From NCBI RefSeq assembly GCF_000429965.1, contig NZ_KE387004.1:313526-377525 (forward strand): a stretch of DNA of 64,000 nucleotides, given 5' to 3'. This document shows, in pieces, positions 32,328-41,701 of the stretch. The notes under the pieces were generated by a model. It made no database searches. It was not told the origin of the DNA and worked only from the letters and a program-made list of their open reading frames with translations. The stretch's first letter is position 1, and the number at the start of each line of letters is the position of its first letter. The DNA comes from Desulfogranum mediterraneum DSM 13871. GTDB taxonomy: Bacteria; Desulfobacterota; Desulfobulbia; Desulfobulbales; Desulfobulbaceae. Made by a program: the position numbers and the translations under genes.

Positions 32328-33521
32328 TCAACCTGTTGCCCGGAACTCGGCCAGTCGCCCCTTGATATAGTCTATCCCCTTGAGCTCAAACCGATCCATG
32401 GCCTGCTGATAGGGCTGCAGGTCCGCCAGCATGGCCGTCACCTTGGCCCCCATCTTTTCCGGCCCCAACTCACTCCAGGCCAGGTAGTCGATCAGCCCCT
32501 TTTTCTGGAAGGCCCGGGCCCGGAGAAACTGTTCCTTACGAGGGGTATCCCTGGGAATAATCAGGGAGGGGGTCTTCTGACTGAGTATCTCACACATGGT
32601 GTTATAGCCGCCCATGGAAACCACCAGGTCGGCGGCCCCGATCAACTCCTCCATCCTGGGATAGAAGGGCACCACCTTGATCTGCAGCTTACGCCCCCGC
32701 TTGGCCAGCTTACGCCGCTTATCCAGCGGCATGAAGGGACCGGTGACCAACAGGCTTTTCCCGCCCCTGAAGGCCCCGGATTCCTGCATGGCCAGGAAGC
32801 AGTCCATGACCTGATAACCGTCGCCACCTCCGCCGGTGGTCACCACGATCATCTGTTCATCCGCACCGACACAAAATTTTTTCCTGGTTTTCACCTTCAC
32901 CTTGGGCGAAGAGACCCGCCGGGGCAGATAACCGGTAAAATGGATCTTGCCCTCCACCGAAGCGGGAATGGCATACTCCTCCACCGCATCGTAGATATTT
33001 TTCCGCCCATAGATCCAGATCTCGGAGTAAAGTTCATCCAAGAGCCGATATACCCCCTTGTTCTCCCAATCACCACGCACGGTCTCACGGTCATCCATGA
33101 TGTCACGCAGGCCGAGCACGGTCTTGGTCTCAGGGCTGTAGTGGTGCAGCCACTCCAGGGTGGGCAGCACCTCCTTTTTCAATCCAAGGGGTTCCTTGTC
33201 CACCAGAAAGAGATTGGGGCGAAAGGTCTTGGCTGTGGAGAGAATGATGGATTGACGGATGTTGAGGGCATGTTCCGGATCGATCCGGATGGAGAGGGAG
33301 TGATACTCGTCGTTGGTCTTCTTGATCATCCCTGGGATCCGGACGAAATCGACATTCTCGGGAAAGGAAAAACGGCCGGCTAGGGGAGAGCCGGTGAGGA
33401 TCAGCACATTGACGTTGGGTGCGCGGAGGTGAGCGGCTATGGCCATGGTGCGGCGAATGTGGCCAAGGCCATAGGTATCATGGGAATAGATGAGTATGTT
33501 ATAGTGTCCGCTCATGGTCAT
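32328..33521 (-). CDS. COG4671-type predicted glycosyltransferase (MurG-like fold)
   Basis: A 397-residue cytoplasmic protein beginning NILIYSHDTYGLGHIRRTMA, a glycine-rich N-lobe typical of GT-B enzymes. A C-lobe follows with VVTTGGGGDGYQVMDCFLAM and DLVVSMGGYNTMCEILSQKT, the MurG/UgtP-like nucleotide-sugar site. It belongs with the uncharacterised COG4671 proteins; a paralogue lies at 48700-49872. Acceptor and donor are unknown. The gene is convergent with the CULT gene (10 nt between stops). The start may be ATG 33521 or 33515; no clear ribosome site was seen. Confidence 0.75.
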   Translation of the reverse strand: MTMSGHYNILIYSHDTYGLGHIRRTMAIAAHLRAPNVNVLILTGSPLAGRFSFPENVDFVRIPGMIKKTNDEYHSLSIRIDPEHALNIRQSIILSTAKTFRPNLFLVDKEPLGLKKEVLPTLEWLHHYSPETKTVLGLRDIMDDRETVRGDWENKGVYRLLDELYSEIWIYGRKNIYDAVEEYAIPASVEGKIHFTGYLPRRVSSPKVKVKTRKKFCVGADEQMIVVTTGGGGDGYQVMDCFLAMQESGAFRGGKSLLVTGPFMPLDKRRKLAKRGRKLQIKVVPFYPRMEELIGAADLVVSMGGYNTMCEILSQKTPSLIIPRDTPRKEQFLRARAFQKKGLIDYLAWSELGPEKMGAKVTAMLADLQPYQQAMDRFELKGIDYIKGRLAEFRATG

Positions 33522-33831
33522 CGGTCATCTATTCGTTGGTTCTCTGTTATCCAGCCAATATTCCTGATCCGGCCTTCCCCTATCCCTAGAGGAACCTTAC
33601 CTAAATCTTTCAGCCTAACGTGTAGCCGGGGTTCGGGCAAGCAAAATTCGCAGGCCGGAAACATCTTCCCGGCCATGGCCTGGACAAACTCCCGCCCCTC
33701 AGGCCTCTCCGATGAAAAACGAGCCCATGATGACTAAGGTATAACCAAGGATGTTAAACCGTGCTCTCCGGGACTCTGCTCCGGCCGGCTGTAGCCGGAG
33801 TCGCCTTCCCCCGTACCCGAGGATTGATCCC
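33522..33831. other. Divergent intergenic region, no gene seen
   Basis: 310 nt between a glycosyltransferase and a lipoprotein gene. Short inverted repeats (GGCCGG...CCGGCC near 33653-33674 and CTCCGGC...GCCGGAG near 33779-33800) are present, but neither has a U-tract. No promoter box was convincing. Confidence 0.3.
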
Positions 33832-34311
33832 ATGTACCTTCACCCTCCAAGCTTCCTCTCTCCCCTCCTCCTGCTCTTCTTCCTCCTCGGCTGTGCGCCC
33901 AGCGGCCAGGGAGGCCGCTGGCAACTCGACTCCCGAGCTGAGCAGATCTTTACCTCGGTGACCCTGCTTGAGAATCACAGCTACTACTACACCGGCTCTC
34001 GAGTGGAACCCACGGCCGTGATTGCCCTGGACAACCGCTTTACCCTAAAGAGCCGCCTGTGGACCAGGCGCGAGGTCGACCGGCAGGTGCTCGCCGGCTG
34101 GATGCAACGCTACCGCATGGACCACAGCATCCATTGCCCCTACCGAGGCGGCACTATCCTCACCCCGGATCAGCAGGTCGCCGGTATCTGGTACTCCAGG
34201 GATCTGGCGAACACCATTCGAGTTCCGGCAGCCGGATTGATTACCATCTATCTGCCCTACTCACCCCCAGGCTCCATCTGCGAACGGGAAAAGCTGCGGC
34301 AAGACTTCTAG
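33832..34311 (+). CDS. Small lipoprotein of unknown function
   Basis: A 159-residue protein with a signal sequence ending in lipobox FLLGC (Cys21), so it is probably lipid-anchored in the periplasm. The mature part has no recognised domain. It contains an FTSVTLLENHSYYYTGSRVE stretch followed by PTAVIALDNRFTLKSRLWTR, and a late CPYRGGTILTPDQQVAGIWY segment. The ATG at 33832 is preferred because the signal sequence starts there and GAGG precedes it. A separate promoter seems to serve the next gene. Confidence 0.65.
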   Translation: MYLHPPSFLSPLLLLFFLLGCAPSGQGGRWQLDSRAEQIFTSVTLLENHSYYYTGSRVEPTAVIALDNRFTLKSRLWTRREVDRQVLAGWMQRYRMDHSIHCPYRGGTILTPDQQVAGIWYSRDLANTIRVPAAGLITIYLPYSPPGSICEREKLRQDF

Positions 34312-34384
34312 GCTCAGGCCCCTGCAGGCAGCGACGAGATACAATTTATTAAACCGCCCCCCAGTAAAAGTACAATTTTTTGGA

Positions 34385-34413
34385 TTGCCTTGCCCGGGGC
34401 AACGAGGTATACT
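34385..34413 (+). promoter_or_regulatory. Sigma-70-like promoter for the barrel-like protein gene
   Basis: TTGCCT (34385-34390), 17-nt spacer, TATACT (34408-34413), 36 nt before the ATG at 34450. Confidence 0.6.
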
Positions 34414-34449
34414 GACTATTAAGAATACCATCTATCGCAACCTGGGCTT

Positions 34450-35154
34450 ATGCTGAATCTTTCCCTGAAAACACGCTCCATCCTGGCAGGCGCGACTCTG
34501 CTGCTCCTGCTCAGCACGACCCCAGCCTCCTGGGCCGGCGGCAACAGGAGCGCCATGGGCGGAGGCTGGGACAACGCCGTCAACAGCCTCTTGGCTGCCG
34601 GGATGTATGGTATCGACAACCTGGAAGGGCGAGGTCTTGCCGTTCAGCTCCAGCACTCCCAAAATCTCTATCAAGGAATGGCGGCGGACAAGATCGCGGT
34701 CAACAGCCAGGCCATCACCTTTTCCTACGAAGGATCCTCAGGCCTGCTTGGTTTCTCAGCCGGCTATATCTACACCAGTCAACCGGCCGCAGATGAGGTG
34801 GGTGCCGTCTTTCTCGGGATAGACCCTATCCGCAGCGAGAGCTTTAATCCTACCAACTCCTGGTACCTGGCCTTTGGTCTTTCCCACGCCTATGCCGTGG
34901 ACCGTAACCTCAGCTTCAGCCTGGGCACCACCACCCTGCTCACCCGGAATCCCTTTGACACCGAAGAGGGAAAGACCTTTTCCATGCTGTTCAACATGCC
35001 CATCTCCTACAAGAACTACATCACCATTACCCCTGAACTGCAGTGGTCACGCCCCCTCTCCTCGGACCTCTCCTCCTTATCCGGCGACCTCCAGGATACA
35101 GAGCGAGCTCAGGATCGTTTTTACGGAGGCGTCTCCATCTCCTTCTCCTACTGA
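34450..35154 (+). CDS. Predicted outer-membrane beta-barrel protein
   Basis: A 234-residue protein with a signal peptide (cleaved near PASWAGG). The mature part alternates polar and aromatic residues in strand-length segments (LAVQLQHSQNLYQG; ITFSYEGSSGLLGFSAGYIY; YLAFGLSHAYAVDRNLSFSL) and ends in VSISFSY. The terminal aromatic residue is typical of outer-membrane barrels of 8-10 strands. No specific family was recognised. It has its own promoter and may be expressed alone. About 610 nt without a gene follow it. Confidence 0.65.
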   Translation: MLNLSLKTRSILAGATLLLLLSTTPASWAGGNRSAMGGGWDNAVNSLLAAGMYGIDNLEGRGLAVQLQHSQNLYQGMAADKIAVNSQAITFSYEGSSGLLGFSAGYIYTSQPAADEVGAVFLGIDPIRSESFNPTNSWYLAFGLSHAYAVDRNLSFSLGTTTLLTRNPFDTEEGKTFSMLFNMPISYKNYITITPELQWSRPLSSDLSSLSGDLQDTERAQDRFYGGVSISFSY

Positions 35155-35584
35155 ACCACCCCTCTCCCCAGCCAGGGGCAAAAGCGACCCGGGATAGCGT
35201 CGGGCGAGCGCTTCCAGCTGCCGGTCACCGCTGTCAATGAGCGCAGCCAGGCTCAGTTCATCCCCATCCCGTCCCAGCGGATCTTCCCCAAAGAAGAGAG
35301 GACAAAGAAAACTTTTGCCCCCACCATGGGGCCGCCCCCGTCTGCAGACCTGGCGAATGCCACCCCAATGAGAATAGACTTAAAAATATACTATACTGGG
35401 TCCATCATTTTGTGTAGAGTCTGCTCAGTCTTGCCCCCCTCTGGTCTGCTCTGGTCTGGTGGTTGACCCCTGGCACGGCTTTAAGCTGGAAGATGGGTCT
35501 CGGCAGTGGCCATGGCGCCTCATCCTCCAGGTCCTGCACAGGCCGGGTCATCCTGCAACGGCCGACAGAGGGAAAAAAGACCGT
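35155..35584. other. Long intergenic region, no gene seen
   Basis: 430 nt downstream of the barrel gene. A TATACT box at 35392-35397 inside an AT-rich patch (TTAAAAATATACTATACT) could be a promoter, but its -35 box is poor and it lies 450 nt from the next start. No terminator hairpin was seen. The palindromic repeat begins right after this stretch. Confidence 0.35.
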
Positions 35585-35744
35585 ATGGTGCCTTGTACAG
35601 TTGATTTTTCTTCCGATCCGGGCCTTGCCGTCAAAATTGTATCCTCTAGATATCAAACATATCAATCACCTGGCTGCGGGCTGCGGTAAATATGTATCGC
35701 GCGGCTTGCACCTTGATCGAAAAATCTCTTTTTTCAAGATACCC
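35585..35744 (-). repeat. Imperfect palindromic dispersed repeat, copy 2
   Basis: On the minus strand it begins GGGTATCTTGAAAAAAGAGA, then TTTTTCGATCAAGGTGCAAG, CGCGCGATACATATTTACCG, a GATATCTAGAGGATA centre and an end AAGGCACCAT. Order and sequence match copy 1 at 15852-15996. Its outer ends are imperfect inverted repeats. It lies about 100 nt upstream of the FG-GAP protein start. Confidence 0.7.
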
Positions 35745-35848
35745 TGAGTTCAGACAAATTTTTTTACTTGATTTTTCATCCCTTGATCCTGCAACAGGGT
35801 GTTCCCTTAGGGACCGCCCCCAGGACATACACCAGAGAGGTTGTCACC

Positions 35849-37582
35849 GTGAACCCAACAACTCCCACAGCATCACCTTCTCGTAGGCTCAGCCGGCACC
35901 GGGCACAGCCCCTGGTCAGACTGAGCCGACTGCTCCCCCTGCTCCTCCTGGTCATCCTGCTGATGGTGAACCAGGCCTGGGCTGAGTCCGGCCTGGAAAA
36001 AAGACCACGGGTGCTGTTTTTGCCCTTTACCATTAACCTTGAGGGCTCCTACACCTACCTGGAAAACGGTTTAACCTCCGTCCTCTCAAGCCGCCTGGCC
36101 GGCAGGGCGAACATCCAGGCCGTGGCCGACAACCAGCTCGGCAGCAGGTTGACCACCATGCTGCGCCAGGGCAAGGTCAATGCCTTTAGGCAGGCCCTGA
36201 CCAAGGCCAGGGCAGATTATCTGGTATTGGGTTCCCTGGACCGAGAGGGCAGCGCCTACAATCTCAGTTGTTTTGTCTTTACCAGCGTCCCGGGAACACG
36301 GCCGCTCAAGCTGGAGGAGCCCCTCCCTTCCATCGATGAGGCCATGGCAGCCATGGACAACCTCTCCTGGAAGATCAGCGCCCAGGTCTTTGGCCGGTCC
36401 AAACCCGTCAAGGCCGGCAACCCTGCCGAGGCCGGCGACGGTGTAGCTGCCTTTCACACCGCCCATCCTGATCGCTCCTACCGCCAGGGCCTCTTCACCA
36501 GCGGGGAACTCGAACTTGGGATGGGCGATCAGTTCCAACTGGTGAACAGTCGGCGCAGTAAACCGATCTACGCCGGAATCCAGGACATGAACAGTACCGA
36601 CCTGGATGGTGACGGTTCCCTGGAAATTGCCCTGCTCAGTAACGATCAACTGCGTATCTACCGCTACCAACAGGAGCGGTTTCAACAGATCAGCTCCCTT
36701 GAACTGAGCAGGCACCTCCGCCGCCATAGCGTTACCTTTGCCGACCTGAACGCAGACGGCCTCCAGGAAATCTATCTCAGCGGCAACAACGGCAACCGCC
36801 CCAGCTCAAGCGTTATCCGCTGGCAGGACGGAACCCTCCAGCTCGTGACAGAGGACATCCCCTACTATCTCAGGGCGGTCTCCCTGGCCGGCGAGCAGCC
36901 GGTGCTCTACGGCCAAAGCGGCAAGATCGACACCCCCAACGGCGGCGCGATCTACGAGCTGGAGGCCAACCGAGACGGCAGTTTCAGCCGGATCAGGCGG
37001 CTTGAGCTGCCCCAGGGAACCGAGATCTATAGTTTCATTATCGCCGATATCAACGGCGACGCCGAGCCGGAGACCGTGCTCATCACCCCAAACAACCGCC
37101 TGCAGGTCCGGGACCAGAGCAACAGGGTGCTCTGGACCAGTGGCCGCAGCTATGGTGCGGGCCGCAACTTCTTCGGCACCCTGAGCAGCAACGAGAAACG
37201 GGCCATCCGGGTACCGGCCTATATCAAGACCAGACTGGTGGTCAGCGATGTCAACCGGGATGGGGTCAAGGACGTGGTGGTCGGCGACAACGTGGTGGAG
37301 ACGGTGCCCTTCATGCCCAGGCTGCGCTATTTCGACGGCAGCAGCATCAGTGCCCTCCACTGGCAGGGCAAGGGCCTGACCCCTCTCTGGGAGACCAAAA
37401 AGATCCCCGCCTATACCGTCAACTACCAGCTCAGCCCCTGGAAGGGCAGTCCCGAGGGGGAAGAGCTTGAGCTGCTCTTCTGTGCAGCCGATTCCAGCTA
37501 CCCCTTTGCCTTCTGGCAGACCGACGCAGCCACCATCAACCGCTACCTGCTCCGGCGTACGGCCGAGGCCCCTGCGCCATGA
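35849..37582 (+). CDS. Secreted FG-GAP/VCBS repeat protein with TolB/CsgG-like N-terminal domain
   Basis: A 577-residue protein. A signal anchor is followed by about 150 residues resembling the TolB/CsgG-like domain of the genes at 10.4-14.2 kb (VLFLPFTINLEGSYTYLENG; ADYLVLGSLDREGS). Several FG-GAP repeats then carry Asp-rich calcium loops (DMNSTDLDGDGSLEIALLSN; FADLNADGLQEIYLSGNNG; IADINGDAEPETVLITPNN; VSDVNRDGVKDVVVGDN), probably forming a beta-propeller. GTG 35849 is chosen because AGAGAGG lies eight nt before it; an earlier ATG would lengthen the N-terminus implausibly. A periplasmic or surface binding role is inferred. Confidence 0.72.
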   Translation: MNPTTPTASPSRRLSRHRAQPLVRLSRLLPLLLLVILLMVNQAWAESGLEKRPRVLFLPFTINLEGSYTYLENGLTSVLSSRLAGRANIQAVADNQLGSRLTTMLRQGKVNAFRQALTKARADYLVLGSLDREGSAYNLSCFVFTSVPGTRPLKLEEPLPSIDEAMAAMDNLSWKISAQVFGRSKPVKAGNPAEAGDGVAAFHTAHPDRSYRQGLFTSGELELGMGDQFQLVNSRRSKPIYAGIQDMNSTDLDGDGSLEIALLSNDQLRIYRYQQERFQQISSLELSRHLRRHSVTFADLNADGLQEIYLSGNNGNRPSSSVIRWQDGTLQLVTEDIPYYLRAVSLAGEQPVLYGQSGKIDTPNGGAIYELEANRDGSFSRIRRLELPQGTEIYSFIIADINGDAEPETVLITPNNRLQVRDQSNRVLWTSGRSYGAGRNFFGTLSSNEKRAIRVPAYIKTRLVVSDVNRDGVKDVVVGDNVVETVPFMPRLRYFDGSSISALHWQGKGLTPLWETKKIPAYTVNYQLSPWKGSPEGEELELLFCAADSSYPFAFWQTDAATINRYLLRRTAEAPAP

Positions 37583-37729
37583 AGGTTCAACTTTTTGGTC
37601 GCCACAAGGTCTCACAACCGGAATCGTGCCCCTACGGGCGTACCGAAAAGCGGATCCAGGCCCTGGAGCGGCATGAAAGCGCAGCAAAAACAAAAAAGTT
37701 AAAAAAATTAAACTTTGGGTAAAAAAAAC

Positions 37730-37756
37730 TTGACGGTGACCCGGGAGCGATATAGT
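37730..37756 (+). promoter_or_regulatory. Porin promoter
   Basis: TTGACG (37730-37735) and TATAGT (37751-37756) with a 15-nt spacer, preceded by A-rich tracts (37685-37728) that could act as an UP element. About 75 nt of leader precede the porin ATG. Confidence 0.6.
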
Positions 37757-37832
37757 CTAGAGTTGTACTCGAAAGTAACAACCGCTTTTTTTTTAAGAGC
37801 CGTTTAAAAACACCTCTAATAAGGAGAGAACA

Positions 37833-39062
37833 ATGAAAAAGGTACTTGCCACAGGTGTAGCCCTGCTGATGGCCGGAAGCATTGCCACCGCCGCCGAGAT
37901 GGAAGACAAGTCCGGCGTATCCATCAAGGGTAACGCCCGTGCCCGTGTTATCTATAAAGACAAGTATGACTTCGGCAACTCTGATAACGATGCCAACTGG
38001 ACCATGGATTCCCGTGTACGTTTCGACGTCACCGGTACCGCTGCCGGCGGCGCCTACATCAAGGGCCGTATCCGCTTGATCGAGCAGAAGTTCAACGGCG
38101 AAGCCGACATCTCCGAGAACAACAACATCTACGCTGACAAGGCCTACATCGGCGTTCCCTTCACCGATGAGTTCACCCTGGAAGCTGGTAAGTACCGGGT
38201 AACCTATGGTAACGGCTTCATGTACGACGATATCGGCCTGGCCGGTGTGCGTGGTATCTACCAGAACGAGCAGATCCTGGTGGTTCCCTTCTTCGAGGTA
38301 GAGTCCGAGGGACAGGTTTCCGATATCGCCAAAGACGTAGAAGAGGACAACGACTCTGTCCGCTTTGGTGCCGCTGTTCAGGGTACCATGGACGCCTGGA
38401 CCGGTGGTATTCTGGCTGCCTACCAGACCGATGACCGTGTTGAGAGCTACATCGACGATTCAGGTGCCGTGGTTGCAACCGGCAACGGCGAGAACGACGG
38501 TTTCTTCGGTTCTGTCTTTGTCAAGGGCACCATGGGCGCCTTTGGCGTAGAGGGTGAATTCGCCTACGCCGAAGAAGGCATCACCGATTTCACCGGCGTT
38601 GATGACGGTTACGGTGGTTACCTCCGCGGCAGCTGGACCATGGATGCCCTGAGCCTGGCTCTGGATCTTGGTTTCACCAAGGACGGCTACAAGCCTGACC
38701 CCTTCTACGGTTTTGTCATGATCGGTGGCGAGGAGCCCATCGGTGCCCAGGCTATCGGCGAAAACAGTGACTGGATGTGGGCCGGCCTGCGTGCCAGCTA
38801 CGCCGTTACCGAGGCACTCAGCCTGACCGGTAACCTGGTATATGCCGACATCGACGGCAACGACGACCTGGGTATTACCGATCCCCGTCTGGCCAACATG
38901 TACGAGCTCTCCGGTGTCCTGAAGTATGCCGTATCCCAGGGCTGCACCTTCTCCTGGTACGCCGGTTACCTGACTCCTGACTTCGACGGTCGTCTTGACG
39001 CCGTTGGCGTGGAAGATGACGGTGCCTTCGGTACCTATGCCAAGTTTGACGTCAAGTTCTAA
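37833..39062 (+). CDS. Outer membrane porin
   Basis: A 409-residue protein with a textbook signal peptide (MKKVLATGVALLMAGSIATA-A), strand-like repeats (GNARARVIYKDKYDF; MDSRVRFDVTGTAAGGAYIK; ADKAYIGVPFTDEFTLEAGK) and a terminal phenylalanine (FDVKF), all typical of a general 16-strand porin. It should form a diffusion channel for small solutes. The very uniform preferred-codon use, AAGGAGA ribosome site, A-rich promoter and strong terminator suggest one of the most abundant proteins in the cell. Many acidic loops may give cation preference, though this is only an inference. Confidence 0.85.
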   Translation: MKKVLATGVALLMAGSIATAAEMEDKSGVSIKGNARARVIYKDKYDFGNSDNDANWTMDSRVRFDVTGTAAGGAYIKGRIRLIEQKFNGEADISENNNIYADKAYIGVPFTDEFTLEAGKYRVTYGNGFMYDDIGLAGVRGIYQNEQILVVPFFEVESEGQVSDIAKDVEEDNDSVRFGAAVQGTMDAWTGGILAAYQTDDRVESYIDDSGAVVATGNGENDGFFGSVFVKGTMGAFGVEGEFAYAEEGITDFTGVDDGYGGYLRGSWTMDALSLALDLGFTKDGYKPDPFYGFVMIGGEEPIGAQAIGENSDWMWAGLRASYAVTEALSLTGNLVYADIDGNDDLGITDPRLANMYELSGVLKYAVSQGCTFSWYAGYLTPDFDGRLDAVGVEDDGAFGTYAKFDVKF

Positions 39063-39101
39063 GCGTGATCCACGCATAGGCTAGACACGGCGCATAAAAA
39101 A

Positions 39102-39133
39102 ACGGGCTCTTGAAAAAGAGCCCGTTTTTTTTA
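39102..39133 (+). terminator. Intrinsic terminator of the porin gene
   Basis: Perfect 10-bp stem ACGGGCTCTT / AAGAGCCCGT with a GAAA tetraloop, then nine T. An A-run on the other side makes it usable in both directions, including for the convergent kinase gene. Confidence 0.92.
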
Positions 39134-39246
39134 TCCTGTCACAGCTGGGCAAGGAGACAAGGACTTACCTAACGCTAAAGGACTCAGTCCTCTTCCGGCC
39201 GTCCTCCCCCAAGGGGGAAACCGAGAACCATTCAAGAAAGAAGAAG

Positions 39247-41097
39247 TCAGCCCTCTTCCTCTCCTCCCTCCTCACTCTGCAGCAACGGTAACCTGATCAC
39301 TGCTCTGGTGCCGCCTTCCGGACCGGCAGCAACCTCCAGGCTGCCATGATGATCCTCCACCACCCGCTTGACCAGGGTGAGCCCTATGCCGGTACCGATG
39401 GACTTGGTGGTAAAAAACGGCTCAGCAACCTGCTCCAGGTGATTCTGACTGATCCCCACGCCGTTATCAGCAAAGATGACCTCCAGCTCCTGCTCTTTGG
39501 GACAGACCTCAACGATCAGCTCTCCGCCGGCGGGCATGGCCTCGATGCTGTTGCGGATCAGATGCACCATCACCTTCTGGATCAGCTGGGGATCAATCCA
39601 GAGCTCCGGATCCTCATCCGGTAAGAGCAGTTGATAGGCAATCTCCTTATCCTTGAAGGCGGTATAGTGGAGCAGCAGGGCCTTCTTCACCAGGGAAGCC
39701 ATGGGCACCAGCTGCAGGGCCGGCTTCACCTTCTCGACAAAGCTGAAGAGATCCTCCAGGATGCCCTCGATTTTTTCCGCCTCTGTGGTCATCATGTTCA
39801 GGAACTGAAGCCACTCCGGATCCTTGGTCTTCCGTGAAAGCAGCCGGGCCGTCCCGCCGATGGAGGTAATGGGGTTACGGATATTATGGGCCAGCTGGGC
39901 AGCCATATGACCGACCACCGAATAACGCTCTGCCTCCACCAGCAGGTCCTTGTTCTTCTCCAACTCCCGGGTCATGGCCTCCAGTTCCGCCACCTTGCTC
40001 CGCTGTTCCAGATAGAGGCGACAGTGTTCTATGGCCAGGCTTGCCTGGGAGGCAAAGCTCTCCAGGGCCTGGATACGCTCAGCGCTGATGGGTTTGCCGG
40101 TAATGAAATGATCGGCAATGATCACCCCCAGGGGACGGTTGGAGGAGAACAGGGGGACCACCACAAAGGACTCTTCCTGGAGCAGGCCGAGCAGTTCCAC
40201 CGGCACCGGAAACTCACATTCGCCATGGTCTACCAGGATGGAACGTTGACTCTGCACCGCCCGGATAAGGATATGCTCCTCATCGCCGGCATCCACCCGC
40301 AGGGCCTTGACAATACGGTTCACCACCTGGTCACGATCGAGCATATCCGGGGAGGAGAGCAGATCCTGAAAGTCCAGCTCGACCTCCTGGATCTGCCTCC
40401 AGATCCTGCCGCCATCCTCCCGGCTCCCCGGCCCGATGGCCATCCGTCCCTCCAGCACCTGACCGCTGCTGTCAAACAGGGCCAAGAAGGCCCGGTTAAA
40501 CTGGAGCCCCTCGTCGGCGGTGATCCCCACCAGGATGGCCTTGAGGATCTCATCCAGATCCACCAGGCTCAGGAAGGCGGTGTTCATCTTGATGGAGAGT
40601 TCATGGGCCAGCTGGATACGAAACCGGGCCTGCTCCAGTTGCCGCTGGTAGCGACGATTATTGATCTTCAGGCGCCGCTTCTCCAGGACCTTACGCAGGG
40701 TGGCCAGCAGATCCATGAAGTGGACCGGCTTGGTCAGATAGTCGTCGGCACCGTGCCGGATACAGGAGAGGGCGGTCTGCAGGTCATTGACGGCCGTCAA
40801 CATGATGACCGAGAGGTCCTGGTCGTGGGCGGTGAGCTCCGGGAGGAGCTCCATGCCGTCGGCGTCGGGCAGACCGATATCTAAGAGGACCAGGGCCACA
40901 TTGTTGTCCCCCAGGGCCTGGCGCAGTCCCTGGGCCGAGTGGGCGGTGATGGTGGGAAACTGTTCCTTGCTAAGGAACTCCTGGAGCAGCTGAACAATAT
41001 CGATAAAGTCATCAACAACAAGGATGACCTCTCCCGGGTCGAGGAGTTGGTCGTTTTGCAGGTCAGGTGCGGTCAGTTCGTGCGGGGAGATATCCAT
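39247..41097 (-). CDS. Receiver-GAF-histidine kinase hybrid
   Basis: About 616 residues, no membrane segment. An N-terminal receiver domain (VILVVDDFIDIVQLL; phosphoacceptor Asp73 in LVLLDIGLPDADG; Lys in YLTKPV) is followed by a GAF domain (about 170-365), a coiled linker, and a HisKA domain with His404 (AAQLAHNIRNPITSIGG). The ATPase domain has NSIEAMPAGGEL, FADNGVGIS, EPFFTTK and GTGIGLTLVKRVVEDHHG. The receiver may tune kinase output or accept phosphate from another kinase. The target is unknown; no regulator gene adjoins. ATG 41097 is chosen because the receiver starts there, though its ribosome site is poor. It is divergent from the HEAT-repeat gene. Confidence 0.85.
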   Translation of the reverse strand: MDISPHELTAPDLQNDQLLDPGEVILVVDDFIDIVQLLQEFLSKEQFPTITAHSAQGLRQALGDNNVALVLLDIGLPDADGMELLPELTAHDQDLSVIMLTAVNDLQTALSCIRHGADDYLTKPVHFMDLLATLRKVLEKRRLKINNRRYQRQLEQARFRIQLAHELSIKMNTAFLSLVDLDEILKAILVGITADEGLQFNRAFLALFDSSGQVLEGRMAIGPGSREDGGRIWRQIQEVELDFQDLLSSPDMLDRDQVVNRIVKALRVDAGDEEHILIRAVQSQRSILVDHGECEFPVPVELLGLLQEESFVVVPLFSSNRPLGVIIADHFITGKPISAERIQALESFASQASLAIEHCRLYLEQRSKVAELEAMTRELEKNKDLLVEAERYSVVGHMAAQLAHNIRNPITSIGGTARLLSRKTKDPEWLQFLNMMTTEAEKIEGILEDLFSFVEKVKPALQLVPMASLVKKALLLHYTAFKDKEIAYQLLLPDEDPELWIDPQLIQKVMVHLIRNSIEAMPAGGELIVEVCPKEQELEVIFADNGVGISQNHLEQVAEPFFTTKSIGTGIGLTLVKRVVEDHHGSLEVAAGPEGGTRAVIRLPLLQSEEGGEEEG

Positions 41098-41254
41098 AGA
41101 GCGGGGCCACGAAAAAGAGTTTCCAAAGAAAATCCGATAGCTTTGTTTGTACTCATGAAATTTTGGTGTGTCAAGCGTGGAAAGTGGATTCACGGTTGCC
41201 GGGAGCCGGCCGCCATGGTATGCAGGGACAGTTCTCCTTCCAACAGATGAGCCA

Positions 41255-41701
41255 ATGACCGACACAGCCAAGCCTACAGCCTCAGCCATAGCCACACCCA
41301 GCCCCCCGGTTCCCGACGCCTCCGAACTGCGCAGGGTGATCGCCGACTTTCTGGCCATGGGCCATGTCGACAACGTCAGGGCCATGTTCAAACAGGAGCC
41401 CCGCTACCACAGCTGGACCGGCCTGCTGCTTGAGGATGAGCGGCTCTCGGTCCGCCTCGGCCTGGCAGTCCTCTATGAGTACCTGCTGGAGGAACGGCCC
41501 GAAGAGCTCCACCGCGCCATCCCCTCCCTGGCCCTCCAGTTGAAGAGCGACCAGGCCCTGCTCCGGGGAGAGGCCGTCAACCTCCTGGGGATCATCGGCA
41601 CTCGAGAGGCCCTGGAGCTGGTGGCCACCATGACCCAGGACCCCTCTCCCCAGGTGGTCGAGGTAGCCGCCGACATCCTGGAATGTGGTGAAGATGCGTA
41701 A
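41255..41701 (+). CDS. Small HEAT-repeat protein
   Basis: A 148-residue protein with a Pro/Ala/Thr-rich start followed by helical HEAT-like repeats (AIPSLALQLKSDQALLRGEA; VNLLGIIGTREALELVATMT; QDPSPQVVEVAADILECGED). Such repeats form a protein-binding solenoid. It is 158 nt from the divergent kinase and overlaps the helicase start by a few bases, so it may be co-transcribed with the helicase. The ATG at 41255 is preferred over an upstream extension that lacks family likeness. Its partner is unknown. Confidence 0.65.
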   Translation: MTDTAKPTASAIATPSPPVPDASELRRVIADFLAMGHVDNVRAMFKQEPRYHSWTGLLLEDERLSVRLGLAVLYEYLLEERPEELHRAIPSLALQLKSDQALLRGEAVNLLGIIGTREALELVATMTQDPSPQVVEVAADILECGEDA

